16,905 nt of DNA from assembly GCA_026982235.1 (NCBI GenBank), contig JALSHM010000265.1:1-16905 (forward strand), given 5' to 3'. How positions within the stretch are numbered: position 1 is the stretch's first letter; the number at the start of each line of letters is the position of its first letter. The position numbers and the translations under genes were made by a program. This document shows, one piece after another, positions 7,602 through 14,470 of the stretch. Under the pieces are notes generated by a model. It searched no databases and was not told the origin of the DNA. It saw only the letters and a program-made list of their open reading frames with translations. This DNA comes from Robiginitomaculum sp. (GTDB taxonomy: Bacteria; Pseudomonadota; Alphaproteobacteria; Caulobacterales; Maricaulaceae).

Positions 7602-8008
7602 AATTGTTTTGCCTTTTTATTGCCGTACCAAGACCGCCTTGGGCCTAGGTCGATATGGAGAAATGTTTGGTAAAACCCAAAACCTGTAAAGCCCGCCGTT
7701 CTACATGCCTGATATAAAATGCGCGGGTTATGCCCGCTCAACCCAATATCCGCAGCCAATTTCAAATGTTGCGATAAAGGGGCGCCGCCAATGCGGGCAT
7801 TGTGAAGGGCACATCTATGGGCAGAATGAATATGAAAGGGTTTTGCAGCTAGCCGCCGGGCTTTTTGCAAGCGGCGCATAAATTCAGGCCAATAATATAC
7901 CTCACCGCAATGGCGGCACGCCATCTCGGCCTGAGAAAAATTTGGCCAGCTATCTCTGTCTTGTAACGGGACATTATCGCTGGCGTGGATATGTGTGTTA
8001 GCTTCCAT
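7586..8008 (-). CDS. M15-family zinc peptidase, endolysin-like (Peptidase_M15_3)
   Basis: A 140-residue single-domain protein without a signal peptide. FSQAEMACRHCG (24-35) matches the usual N-terminal F-S-x-x-E-x-x-C segment. SAHRCALHNARIGGAPLSQH is at 62-81, with H81 and D87 (SQHLKLAAD) as the first two zinc ligands. HIDLGPRRSW (118-127) supplies the third ligand, H118, and the family's GPRRxW end. All metal ligands are present, so it is probably an active D,D- or L,D-peptidase cutting peptidoglycan stem peptides. The lack of a signal peptide and the overlap with a holin gene downstream suggest an endolysin released through the holin. A housekeeping role is possible but less likely. C31 and C34 are close enough to form an extra metal or disulfide site. 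Confidence 0.85.
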   Translation of the reverse strand: MEANTHIHASDNVPLQDRDSWPNFSQAEMACRHCGEVYYWPEFMRRLQKARRLAAKPFHIHSAHRCALHNARIGGAPLSQHLKLAADIGLSGHNPRILYQACRTAGFTGFGFYQTFLHIDLGPRRSWYGNKKAKQLWQIY

Positions 8009-8083
8009 ATCCCCATATTATCCCAACCCTAAGAACCAAGGATAAGATTTCTAAAATTTCAGAAATGCCCTAAATTACCCAAG

Positions 8084-8111
8084 AAAAAAAGCCCGCCAAA
8101 AGGCGAGCTTT
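8084..8111 (-). terminator. Rho-independent terminator of the BON/OmpA-DUF2853 operon
   Basis: Read on the minus strand, AAAGCTCGCC (8111-8102) pairs with GGCGGGCTTT (8097-8088) around a TTTT loop, with one U-G wobble, and runs straight into a T-tract (to about 8084). It lies 28 nt after the stop at 8139 and ahead of the M15 gene, so it separates the two transcription units. Confidence 0.85.
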
Positions 8112-8138
8112 TATAGATTAGTTTGTCTCAGATATTGC

Positions 8139-9269
8139 CTATTTAAAGACTTTCATCTTGCGGGCTTTTTTGGCCATGAGATAATAGAATGTTACACGGT
8201 TCTTAAAGCGTGTGCCTTTCATCTCTTCGCAGGTTGCTTTGACGAGATCCATTTGACCTTTGGTGAGGCCAAGTTTCTTAGTCGCGAAGCCTTTGGCGAT
8301 TGTATCTAACTCATGCTCTTGCGAACACGCCACCAATGAACCGTCTCGTGAGCGCAAAGCAATACCGCAATATTTGACGATATTATCCACGACTGACGCG
8401 CTGGCTTTGGCATCAAATTTACGCACATCGGCTAAGTATTTAGCATTTGGCGCTTCTGCTTTTTTCGCCTTCGGAGCCGCTTTTTTGGCTGGTGCTTTTT
8501 TAGCAACAACCTTCTTAGTCGCCTTCGCAGGCTTAGCACCAGCGCCGTCTTTAGCCAATTTACAGGCTTGTTTCACCCATTCATCACGTTCAATGCGTCC
8601 TGGGAAAGCGCCCAATTTATCATTAACCATTTTGACGTCTGCTTTTTTCCAGTTACAGATTTGGCGGAAATAATAAACGCCAGTTTTGTTGAGCATTTTT
8701 TCAAGCTTTGGGCCAACCCCGCTAATCAATTTAAGATCATCAGGTTTACCGTCCGTAGGCTTATCATAAAGAATTTTTGGTTTAGCGGCCTTTTTAGGTG
8801 CAGCTTTTTTGACAGCCTTTTTCTTTACGACCTTTTTGACAACCAGTTTCTTAGGCGCAGCTTTTTTCTTTGCTGCTGGCTTAGGTGCTTCAGCGATACG
8901 ACCTTCTAGATATTTAACACGTGCGGCTAAATAACGGTTACGCCATTCAAGCGCATATGTCTCGTCATCGTCTTTATCTGCAACAGTGCTCACAGCTGCC
9001 GCCGTTGCAGCACCCGCCGCTGCAGCCGCTAATTTGCCTTTAAGATCCGTGATTTCGCCATCACGCGTGTTCAAACCTGATTCAAGCTCATTTACACGTG
9101 CCCGAAGACTATCTGCTTCAGCGCGTAACTGCCCCTCACCTTCGATGGTCAGGTCTCCCACTTGTTTTTTACCTCTAAATAAAAGACAACCGAGTAAAAG
9201 CCCGACTAGACCTGCGATGAGCCATGGCAACCAGCCAAAGCATAGAACATATGATAATATATTAGACAT
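8139..9269 (-). CDS. Membrane-anchored coiled-coil protein with Lys/Ala-rich histone-like stretches, helix-hairpin-helix and C-terminal DUF2853
   Basis: A 376-residue multidomain protein. One membrane segment (about 8-31) is followed by RGKK, so the positive-inside rule puts the rest in the cytoplasm. A coiled coil spans about 44-80, with an Ala-rich linker at 81-93. Lys/Ala/Pro stretches resembling histone H1 tails lie at 129-165 and 244-272. Between them is a helix-hairpin-helix-like domain (177-240) with DDLKLISGVGPKLEKML and GRIERDEW, as in the C-terminal extensions of some alphaproteobacterial NuoE and L21 proteins. Residues about 274-376 match DUF2853 (KYLADVRKFDAKA, CGIALRSRD, NRVTFYYLMAKK), which is normally a separate protein of about 100 residues. 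DNA binding at the membrane is a reasonable inference from the basic tails and HhH; the role of DUF2853 is unknown. GGGGGAT precedes the start, 11 nt after the BON/OmpA gene. Confidence 0.85.
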   Translation of the reverse strand: MSNILSYVLCFGWLPWLIAGLVGLLLGCLLFRGKKQVGDLTIEGEGQLRAEADSLRARVNELESGLNTRDGEITDLKGKLAAAAAGAATAAAVSTVADKDDDETYALEWRNRYLAARVKYLEGRIAEAPKPAAKKKAAPKKLVVKKVVKKKAVKKAAPKKAAKPKILYDKPTDGKPDDLKLISGVGPKLEKMLNKTGVYYFRQICNWKKADVKMVNDKLGAFPGRIERDEWVKQACKLAKDGAGAKPAKATKKVVAKKAPAKKAAPKAKKAEAPNAKYLADVRKFDAKASASVVDNIVKYCGIALRSRDGSLVACSQEHELDTIAKGFATKKLGLTKGQMDLVKATCEEMKGTRFKNRVTFYYLMAKKARKMKVFK

Positions 9270-9280
9270 TTAGTATCCCC

Positions 9281-10396
9281 CTATTTGGAACGTGTGACTG
9301 TGAATTCGATACGACGATTGGCCGCCATACCTTGTCTTGTGTCGTTACTGGCTATTGGTTTGGTTTCGCCGTATCCAACCGCCGTAACATTTGCTGGATT
9401 AACGCCATTATCAATCAAATATGTCACCACAGCTTCGGCGCGTTGTTGACTTAGATTTTGATTATATGCTTCAGCGCCGTCTGAATCTGTATGCCCCTCT
9501 ACCGTGACGCGAAAAGACGAACACTGCTTTACGGCAGTAGCCATAGCATCGAGAAGAGCTATACTTGCTTCACCCTCAATAGCAGAACCGCCATAGGCAA
9601 AGTTGATTTTATTATTGCCTTTAAGCTCCGCAAATAAATTCTGGCAAACCGTTTCATCTTTCAACTGCCCAATAACGACAGGAGCTGCATTGGCAACATC
9701 AATCTTAGAAGAGCCATTAAAGCCAGTTGGCAAACCAGCAATCAGAGTATTTACTGACGCGCGAATATCAGCATTATCTGCTTCGCCCGACAAGAAAGAA
9801 TCCGTATCGCTAATCATAAACTTGCCGTTTTTCAACATTGACAAACCTTTTAAATGCGTAGCGCCAATTGCAAGCCAATTCATTTTTGGCGCACCTCTGG
9901 CAATTTTCACCATATCATTGGTAACTCTACCCGGATATAAGCGCTCCGCCTCAGCCAGTAAGCGTGTGCGTTCATTCTCATTGCGCACATAACCATTCAG
10001 AATCAAACTACCATCTGAAGATAAAACACCGCTAAGAGTATACGGAACCTGTATAGCAACGACCTTCTTGACCGTTATATCATCTCCGTCAACTTCATGC
10101 CAGCGCTTGCCATTTTCGCGGTCAGCACATTGTTCGCACTGAGCGTTTTGCGCCGCCGCTATGGCACCAGCTTTAGCTTCAGCGCTAGGCGCCACACCTG
10201 TTAGCTTAGCAACATTGCCAGACATTTCAGATTCTACCCAGCCAAAACCACCGTCTTGCAAAGCCGCCTGAACAGACTTGCCCATATTAACAGAATTTGC
10301 TTTTGCGCCCCATGGCGCTGGCGCAAACCAACCAACCAGTAAGGCTATTATAGAGAGTATAATAATCCCCCAAAGCCATTTACCAAAATTCCCCAT
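9281..10396 (-). CDS. Inner-membrane-anchored BON/OmpA-like peptidoglycan-binding protein (ArfA-like layout)
   Basis: A 371-residue protein when started at the ATG at 10396. A membrane segment (about 7-24, WLWGIIILSIIALLVGW) has no signal-peptidase site, so the N-terminus is probably cytoplasmic and the bulk periplasmic. BON-like units follow at about 37-82 and 118-165, then a linker domain. The OmpA C-terminal domain (about 262-371) has VEGHTDSDGAEAYNQNLSQQR (299-319); D304 and R319 are the residues that hold diaminopimelate in peptidoglycan. The ending ANRRIEF is typical. The layout TM-BON-OmpA equals mycobacterial ArfA (Rv0899). A CEQC pair (C87, C90) in the first BON region is unusual and could form a disulfide. 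It is the first gene of a two-gene unit with the HhH/DUF2853 protein. An in-frame ATG at 10417 lacks a ribosome-binding site, so the shorter form is preferred. Confidence 0.87.
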   Translation of the reverse strand: MGNFGKWLWGIIILSIIALLVGWFAPAPWGAKANSVNMGKSVQAALQDGGFGWVESEMSGNVAKLTGVAPSAEAKAGAIAAAQNAQCEQCADRENGKRWHEVDGDDITVKKVVAIQVPYTLSGVLSSDGSLILNGYVRNENERTRLLAEAERLYPGRVTNDMVKIARGAPKMNWLAIGATHLKGLSMLKNGKFMISDTDSFLSGEADNADIRASVNTLIAGLPTGFNGSSKIDVANAAPVVIGQLKDETVCQNLFAELKGNNKINFAYGGSAIEGEASIALLDAMATAVKQCSSFRVTVEGHTDSDGAEAYNQNLSQQRAEAVVTYLIDNGVNPANVTAVGYGETKPIASNDTRQGMAANRRIEFTVTRSK

Positions 10397-10400
10397 AATG

Positions 10401-10409
10401 TCCTCCCTC
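10401..10409 (-). promoter_or_regulatory. Ribosome-binding site that decides the BON/OmpA start
   Basis: GAGGGAGGA on the minus strand lies 4 nt before the ATG at 10396, a strong Shine-Dalgarno sequence. It falls inside the possible seven-residue extension from the upstream ATG at 10417, which has only AT-rich sequence before it. This favours the start at 10396. Confidence 0.75.
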
Positions 10410-10444
10410 AAGGTCATTTAATTAAATTACAAAAGGTTAATAGC

Positions 10445-10473
10445 ATTATGTGCAATAAAAACGCAATGGGCAA
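10445..10473 (-). promoter_or_regulatory. Putative sigma-70 promoter for the BON/OmpA-DUF2853 operon
   Basis: On the minus strand TTGCCC (10473-10468) and CATAAT (10450-10445) are separated by exactly 17 nt. The -10 box matches five of six consensus bases; the -35 keeps TTG. A transcript would start near 10438, giving a 5' leader of about 40 nt to the ATG at 10396. This is a prediction from spacing and matches only. Confidence 0.5.
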
Positions 10474-10588
10474 AGCATTGAAAAAATGCGACCGTCAGCA
10501 AGGTGAAACTTAATAAATCGCCAACAACCTGTTGTTTTTGGTCAATTTAGCCTTTTGAACTCAATTTGACGGTATGCAACCTCAATTG

Positions 10589-11545
10589 TTAGATATTTAA
10601 TCTTGATTTAGCAGAATCATATTCCCGCTTTAACGCCGCGACAATATCTGCTACACTTGGAGCATTATGGATGCTACCAACGCCCTGCCCGGAACCCCAG
10701 ATATCTTTCCAAGCCTTGGCATCTGAGCCGCCTGAACCAAAATTCATTGTGGACTTATCAGCCGACGGCAAATTGTCCGGATCAAGCCCTGCGGCACGCA
10801 CTGAACCTTTCAGATAATTTCCGTGAATACCTGTAAACAAAGACGAATAGACAACATCTTCACCCGCAGAATCGATTATCATTTGTTTATAGGCATCTGG
10901 TGCATTTGCTTCTTTTGTCGCAATAAAGCGTGTTCCCATATAAGCAAGATCAGCTCCAATAGCCTGCGCCCCCAAAACACTACCGCCTGTGGAAATGGAA
11001 CCAGAACACAATAGCGGGCCTTTGTGGAATGCCCGTATTTCTGGCACCAATGCAAAGGGCGACAATAACCCAGCATGACCGCCCGCACCTGCACATACCG
11101 CGATAATGCCGTCCGCGCCTTCTGATAAGGCTTTTTTGGTGTGGCGGATATTTATCACATCATGCAAGACAATACCGCCGTAAGAATGCACTGCGTCAAT
11201 GATGATTTTCGGTGGGCGCAAGGATGTTATGATGATAGGCACTTGTTCGCGCACACAGGTTTCCATATCTTCTTGCAGGCGCGTATTGGACATATGGCAG
11301 ATTTGGTTAACCGCAAACGGCGCGACTTTTTTATCAGGGTTGGCTTTTTGATATTCAGCCAATTCGGTTTTTATCCGCCTAATCCAGACTGCGAGTTGAT
11401 CTGCTGGCCTTGCATTCAAAGCCGGAAATGACCCGACAATCCCGGCTTTGCACTGGGCAATGACTAGTTCAGGGCCAGAGACAATAAACATGGGTGCGCC
11501 AATAATTGGCAGCTCTAAATTTTGTAGTATTTGTGGGAGCGCCAT
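10589..11545 (-). CDS. Nitronate monooxygenase-family FMN protein (2-nitropropane dioxygenase-like)
   Basis: A 318-residue TIM-barrel flavoprotein. Family landmarks are GAPMFIVSGPEL near the N-terminus (16-27), the FMN/substrate segment AGAGGHAG (152-159) with H157 at the usual catalytic position, GADLAYMGTRF (197-207) for phosphate binding, and GSGQGVGSI near the C-terminus. Members oxidise propionate-3-nitronate or other alkyl nitronates with O2; many are broad flavin-dependent oxidases or enoyl reductase relatives. No signal peptide is present, so it is cytoplasmic, unlike the two exported hydrolases encoded just upstream. The start lies 4 nt after the M20 stop. AGGA sits about 10 nt before it and AAGG immediately before it. 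The family is clear; whether nitronates are the real substrate is not, and its place in a peptidase operon is odd. Confidence 0.88.
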   Translation of the reverse strand: MALPQILQNLELPIIGAPMFIVSGPELVIAQCKAGIVGSFPALNARPADQLAVWIRRIKTELAEYQKANPDKKVAPFAVNQICHMSNTRLQEDMETCVREQVPIIITSLRPPKIIIDAVHSYGGIVLHDVINIRHTKKALSEGADGIIAVCAGAGGHAGLLSPFALVPEIRAFHKGPLLCSGSISTGGSVLGAQAIGADLAYMGTRFIATKEANAPDAYKQMIIDSAGEDVVYSSLFTGIHGNYLKGSVRAAGLDPDNLPSADKSTMNFGSGGSDAKAWKDIWGSGQGVGSIHNAPSVADIVAALKREYDSAKSRLNI

Positions 11546-11549
11546 ATCC

Positions 11550-12842
11550 TTACTTGTCCTGCAATAAATCTATCGCCGCCGCAGACATCGCAGCGACACC
11601 AGTTTCTATAGTCGGCTTATAATCTGGTGCATAAAATGGTGAATGCAGGGACGGCAATGTGGTGCCATCTTTTTTGGCTTTTGCGATAACTTTCGGGTCA
11701 ACAGCCCCCAACCAAAACAAAAAACTGGGGATCTTAGGCTCCACACGGCCAAAAGCACCAAAATCTTCGCCGCCCATAACGGGGCTCATCTCCAATACAT
11801 TATCTGCGCCAATTTCCGCGCCAATGGACTTGCTAACCATTTCGGCCAGTTCAGGATTATTATATGTCGCGGGCGTAAATTCTTTGTCGCGCACAGTAAC
11901 AATAGGGAGTTTGTCATCAGGTAGTCCCGCCGCACGGCCAAGACCGTCTGCGATACGCTTGATAGAGTTAATCGTGTTCATACGCACATCGTCTTTATAA
12001 GAGCGCAATGTCAGTTGAAGTTTGACCTCATCAGAAATAATATTGTGCTTGGTGCCGCCGTGGATGGAACCAACAGTCAGCACAGCCGATTCCAGTGGTG
12101 AGGTTTCGCGCGAAATGATGGTTTGAAAAGCCAAAACCATTTGCGAAGCCAAAACGATTGGGTCTTTGGTCGTGTGCGGATAGGCACCATGTCCACCAAT
12201 GCCGCGCACCGTTATATCAACACTGTCCACATTGGCCAAAGCATAGCCAGGTACTATCCCAACCGTGCCTGAGGCCATGCTAGAATTGTCATGCAGAGCC
12301 AAATTATAATCAGGCCTCGGGAAGCGCTTGAACAAGCCGTCTTTGAGCATCATGCCAGCGCCAAGACCAAGTTCCTCGGCGGGCTGTAAAATCAAAACCA
12401 AAGTCCCAGACCAGTCAGCCTTTTGCGCAACCATGCGCTCTGCCGTACCAATGAGCACTGTCATATGTATATCATGGCCGCACGCATGCATGGCCGATTT
12501 TTCTATACCATCGCGGTTTTTGGTAATCACCTTACTGGCATAAGAAACACCAGTCTGCTCTTTCACCGGAAGCGCGTCCATGTCGGCGCGAATCATAACC
12601 GTTGGACCTGCCCCGTTCTTCATCACGGCAACAACGCCTGTACCACCAACCTTTTCGGTGACTTCAAAGCCCAAGTCTTTCAACTTGCCAGCCAATAATG
12701 CAGCCGTCTTGGTCTCCATCAATGATAGTTCAGGATTTGCGTGTAAGTACCTGTATAATTTATTTAAATCTTCCGCGTGGGATGCTGTAGATAGCAATAT
12801 TGCCCCTAAAAGCACTGCGGCAAATTTTCTAGCAAAACGCAT
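11550..12842 (-). CDS. Exported M20-family amidohydrolase (M20D, hippurate/IAA-amino-acid hydrolase type)
   Basis: A 430-residue precursor with a Sec signal peptide (basic MRFARK, hydrophobic 7-19, likely cleavage after SHA at 23). Metal and catalytic motifs of M20D amidohydrolases are intact: ADMDALP (86-92), HACGHD (119-124) with C121 and H123, QPAEE (153-157) with E156 as base and E157 as ligand, H184, and H400 in LHSPFYAPD. The lid or dimerisation domain lies at about 200-310 with GGHGAYPH (216-223). MGGEDF is at 356-361. These enzymes hydrolyse N-acyl or N-aryl amino acids and some dipeptides with two Zn or Mn ions. Export to the periplasm is less common for the family and fits scavenging together with the M28 peptidase upstream. 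AAAGGAAAC precedes the start in a 10-nt gap. Confidence 0.92.
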   Translation of the reverse strand: MRFARKFAAVLLGAILLSTASHAEDLNKLYRYLHANPELSLMETKTAALLAGKLKDLGFEVTEKVGGTGVVAVMKNGAGPTVMIRADMDALPVKEQTGVSYASKVITKNRDGIEKSAMHACGHDIHMTVLIGTAERMVAQKADWSGTLVLILQPAEELGLGAGMMLKDGLFKRFPRPDYNLALHDNSSMASGTVGIVPGYALANVDSVDITVRGIGGHGAYPHTTKDPIVLASQMVLAFQTIISRETSPLESAVLTVGSIHGGTKHNIISDEVKLQLTLRSYKDDVRMNTINSIKRIADGLGRAAGLPDDKLPIVTVRDKEFTPATYNNPELAEMVSKSIGAEIGADNVLEMSPVMGGEDFGAFGRVEPKIPSFLFWLGAVDPKVIAKAKKDGTTLPSLHSPFYAPDYKPTIETGVAAMSAAAIDLLQDK

Positions 12843-12852
12843 AATGTTTCCT

Positions 12853-14295
12853 TTATTTTTCGTCCCTGAAATTACTGTCTGATTCCGATGCCAACCACAT
12901 CAAAGTAGCATAGGCAGCAACATTTTGCCGCATAGCTTTCGGGTCAATTTTATCAAATGTGTCGTCTGGTGTATGATGTAAATCGAAATAGTCAGTACCA
13001 TCTTGATTAAGGCGTACAGTTGGCACTCCTGCCGCATCAAGTGGTATTATGTCAGGACCACCATTAGTGTCGCCGTCTTTTGGCAATATACCCAAAAATT
13101 TAAATTCGGCAGACATAGCCGCTATTCCGGCTTTATTGGCTGGGGATTTACCGGCCTGAATACCGTATATTTTCCCTGCACCAAAATCCGATTCAGTTGC
13201 CAATACATGCTGTGCTAATTCGTCCTCATGTTCCTTAGCATAGGCAAAGGCGCCAACCAGTCCGACTTCTTCTGCGCCAAACAAGACGACACGAATAGTT
13301 CGCTTTGGCTTAAGTCCAGACTCTATCAATACCTTGGCCGCCCCCATAACAATACCGACTCCGGCACCATCATCGACAGCACCCGTGCCCATATCCCAGC
13401 TATCAAGATGCGCGCCGATTAGGATGATTTCATCCGGCTTTTCTGTACCGCGAATTTCCGCCATCACATTACCGGAGATTTTCTCACCGAGATCACGGGT
13501 GTTCAAGCGCAGTCTAATCTCTATGTCTTTGCCCATTTCAAATATACGGTCAAGTTGATCCGCATCGGGGGCAGACAAGGCACCAATCGGGATTTTCTTG
13601 ACATCGTCGTCATAACGCATTTGCCCTGTATGGGGAAACCGATGGGAATCTGTACCCACTGAGCGAATTAACACGGCTAAAGCGCCGCGTTTTGCAGCTT
13701 CGGTTGCACCACTCCGGCGCTTTTGATTGGCCGGGCCATAACCTGCACCGTCCCGATGTTTTTCCATCTTCCCAGAAATATAGGCAATTCTACCCTCTAG
13801 ACTGCCCACTGGGGCAGCCAAGAGTGCTTCATAATCAGCAAAATAAGCAACAGGCGCCTGAATACCTGCCTTGGGCGTAGCTACAGAACCGCCAAGAGCC
13901 GTAACAACCAAGTTTTGTGGGTATGGCTGGATAATTCTAGCTGTTTCAAGCCCCCGCGCCCAGCCCTGAACGGGAAATGGTTCTGTGCGAATGCGGGTAA
14001 GACCCAATTCCTTAAACTTGTTGCGCGCCCAGCGCCGTGCTTTCGCTTCTTGCGGACTACCCGCAAGACGCGGGCCGATTTCCGTAGTCAATGAACGGGT
14101 TATATCATACCCATAGCTACCATTTAGGGCTAAATCCACCAAAATTTTAACTTCCGGATTAGCAGACACACCAGTCGTCACAGCTGGCTTGAGGACAACC
14201 CCTGGATTCTCCCTAGTGTCCTTGTTATCACAGCCCGCAAGTAGCGTTACCATGATGGAAGTTGCCAATAACATTCGTCTTGAGACCTGAAACAT
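12853..14295 (-). CDS. M28-family metallopeptidase lipoprotein with PA domain (carboxypeptidase Q-like)
   Basis: A 480-residue precursor with the lipobox LLAGC (18-22). C22 is followed by Asp-Asn, a pair that in E. coli holds lipoproteins in the inner membrane. The catalytic domain is interrupted by a PA domain (about 125-265), the insertion seen in carboxypeptidase Q/PGCP and M28 aminopeptidases. Zinc ligands and catalytic residues are present: H296 and D308 in GAHLDSWDMGTGAVDDGAG (294-312), E342-E343 in FGAEEVGL, D370 in ESDFG, and H440/H441 in DLHHTPDD. It should be an active two-zinc exopeptidase releasing single amino acids or splitting dipeptides at the envelope. AAAGGGTG precedes the start. 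It leads a three-gene operon with an M20 hydrolase (10-nt gap) and a flavoprotein, and is divergent from a second M28 lipoprotein gene. Confidence 0.92.
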   Translation of the reverse strand: MFQVSRRMLLATSIMVTLLAGCDNKDTRENPGVVLKPAVTTGVSANPEVKILVDLALNGSYGYDITRSLTTEIGPRLAGSPQEAKARRWARNKFKELGLTRIRTEPFPVQGWARGLETARIIQPYPQNLVVTALGGSVATPKAGIQAPVAYFADYEALLAAPVGSLEGRIAYISGKMEKHRDGAGYGPANQKRRSGATEAAKRGALAVLIRSVGTDSHRFPHTGQMRYDDDVKKIPIGALSAPDADQLDRIFEMGKDIEIRLRLNTRDLGEKISGNVMAEIRGTEKPDEIILIGAHLDSWDMGTGAVDDGAGVGIVMGAAKVLIESGLKPKRTIRVVLFGAEEVGLVGAFAYAKEHEDELAQHVLATESDFGAGKIYGIQAGKSPANKAGIAAMSAEFKFLGILPKDGDTNGGPDIIPLDAAGVPTVRLNQDGTDYFDLHHTPDDTFDKIDPKAMRQNVAAYATLMWLASESDSNFRDEK

Positions 14296-14470
14296 ATTTC
14301 ACCCTTTTGGTTTTTGTATTTTAATTGCGTATACCATAGCCATGAGCGCCCTTGCCGCAAGAAATAATTTAAAAATAGCGATTCCCCGCATTTGCTCAAT
14401 ATCACTATTGCCAAATCGGTTAAACAAAGGCAGTTTGTTCTATATTCGATAATTACTTCCGGGGGAACAA
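14296..14470. promoter_or_regulatory. Divergent promoter region between the two M28 peptidase genes
   Basis: These 175 nt separate two genes read away from each other, so both promoters must lie here. It is AT-rich at both ends. TATATT (14441-14446) is a possible plus-strand -10 but its -35 is poor (TTAAAC at 15-nt spacing). No convincing minus-strand pair or shared palindrome was found. The plus-strand gene has GGGGGAAC as ribosome-binding site just before 14471. Confidence 0.5.

Noticed and set aside
7069..7689. A 206-codon plus-strand frame across the holin gene
   Set aside because: The minus strand has a coherent holin with three membrane segments overlapping an M15 gene; the plus frame has no domain signal and crosses the boundaries of several real features.
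7137..8008. Complete prophage or full gene transfer agent cluster
   Set aside because: Only lysis genes are present; no terminase, portal, capsid, tail, integrase or attachment-site repeat was seen in the window.
8017..8045. GATAAT with TTATCC at 17 nt upstream of the M15 gene as a promoter
   Set aside because: The -35 match is poor and the start would fall almost on the ATG; too weak to report as a promoter.
10397..10417. Seven-residue N-terminal extension of the BON/OmpA protein from the ATG at 10417
   Set aside because: No ribosome-binding site precedes that ATG, while a strong GAGGGAGGA lies just before the ATG at 10396.
10522..10539. CAACA/TGTTG stem followed by a T-run on the plus strand
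   Set aside because: The stem is only 5 bp and AT-rich, and no plus-strand gene ends nearby, so it is not a credible terminator.
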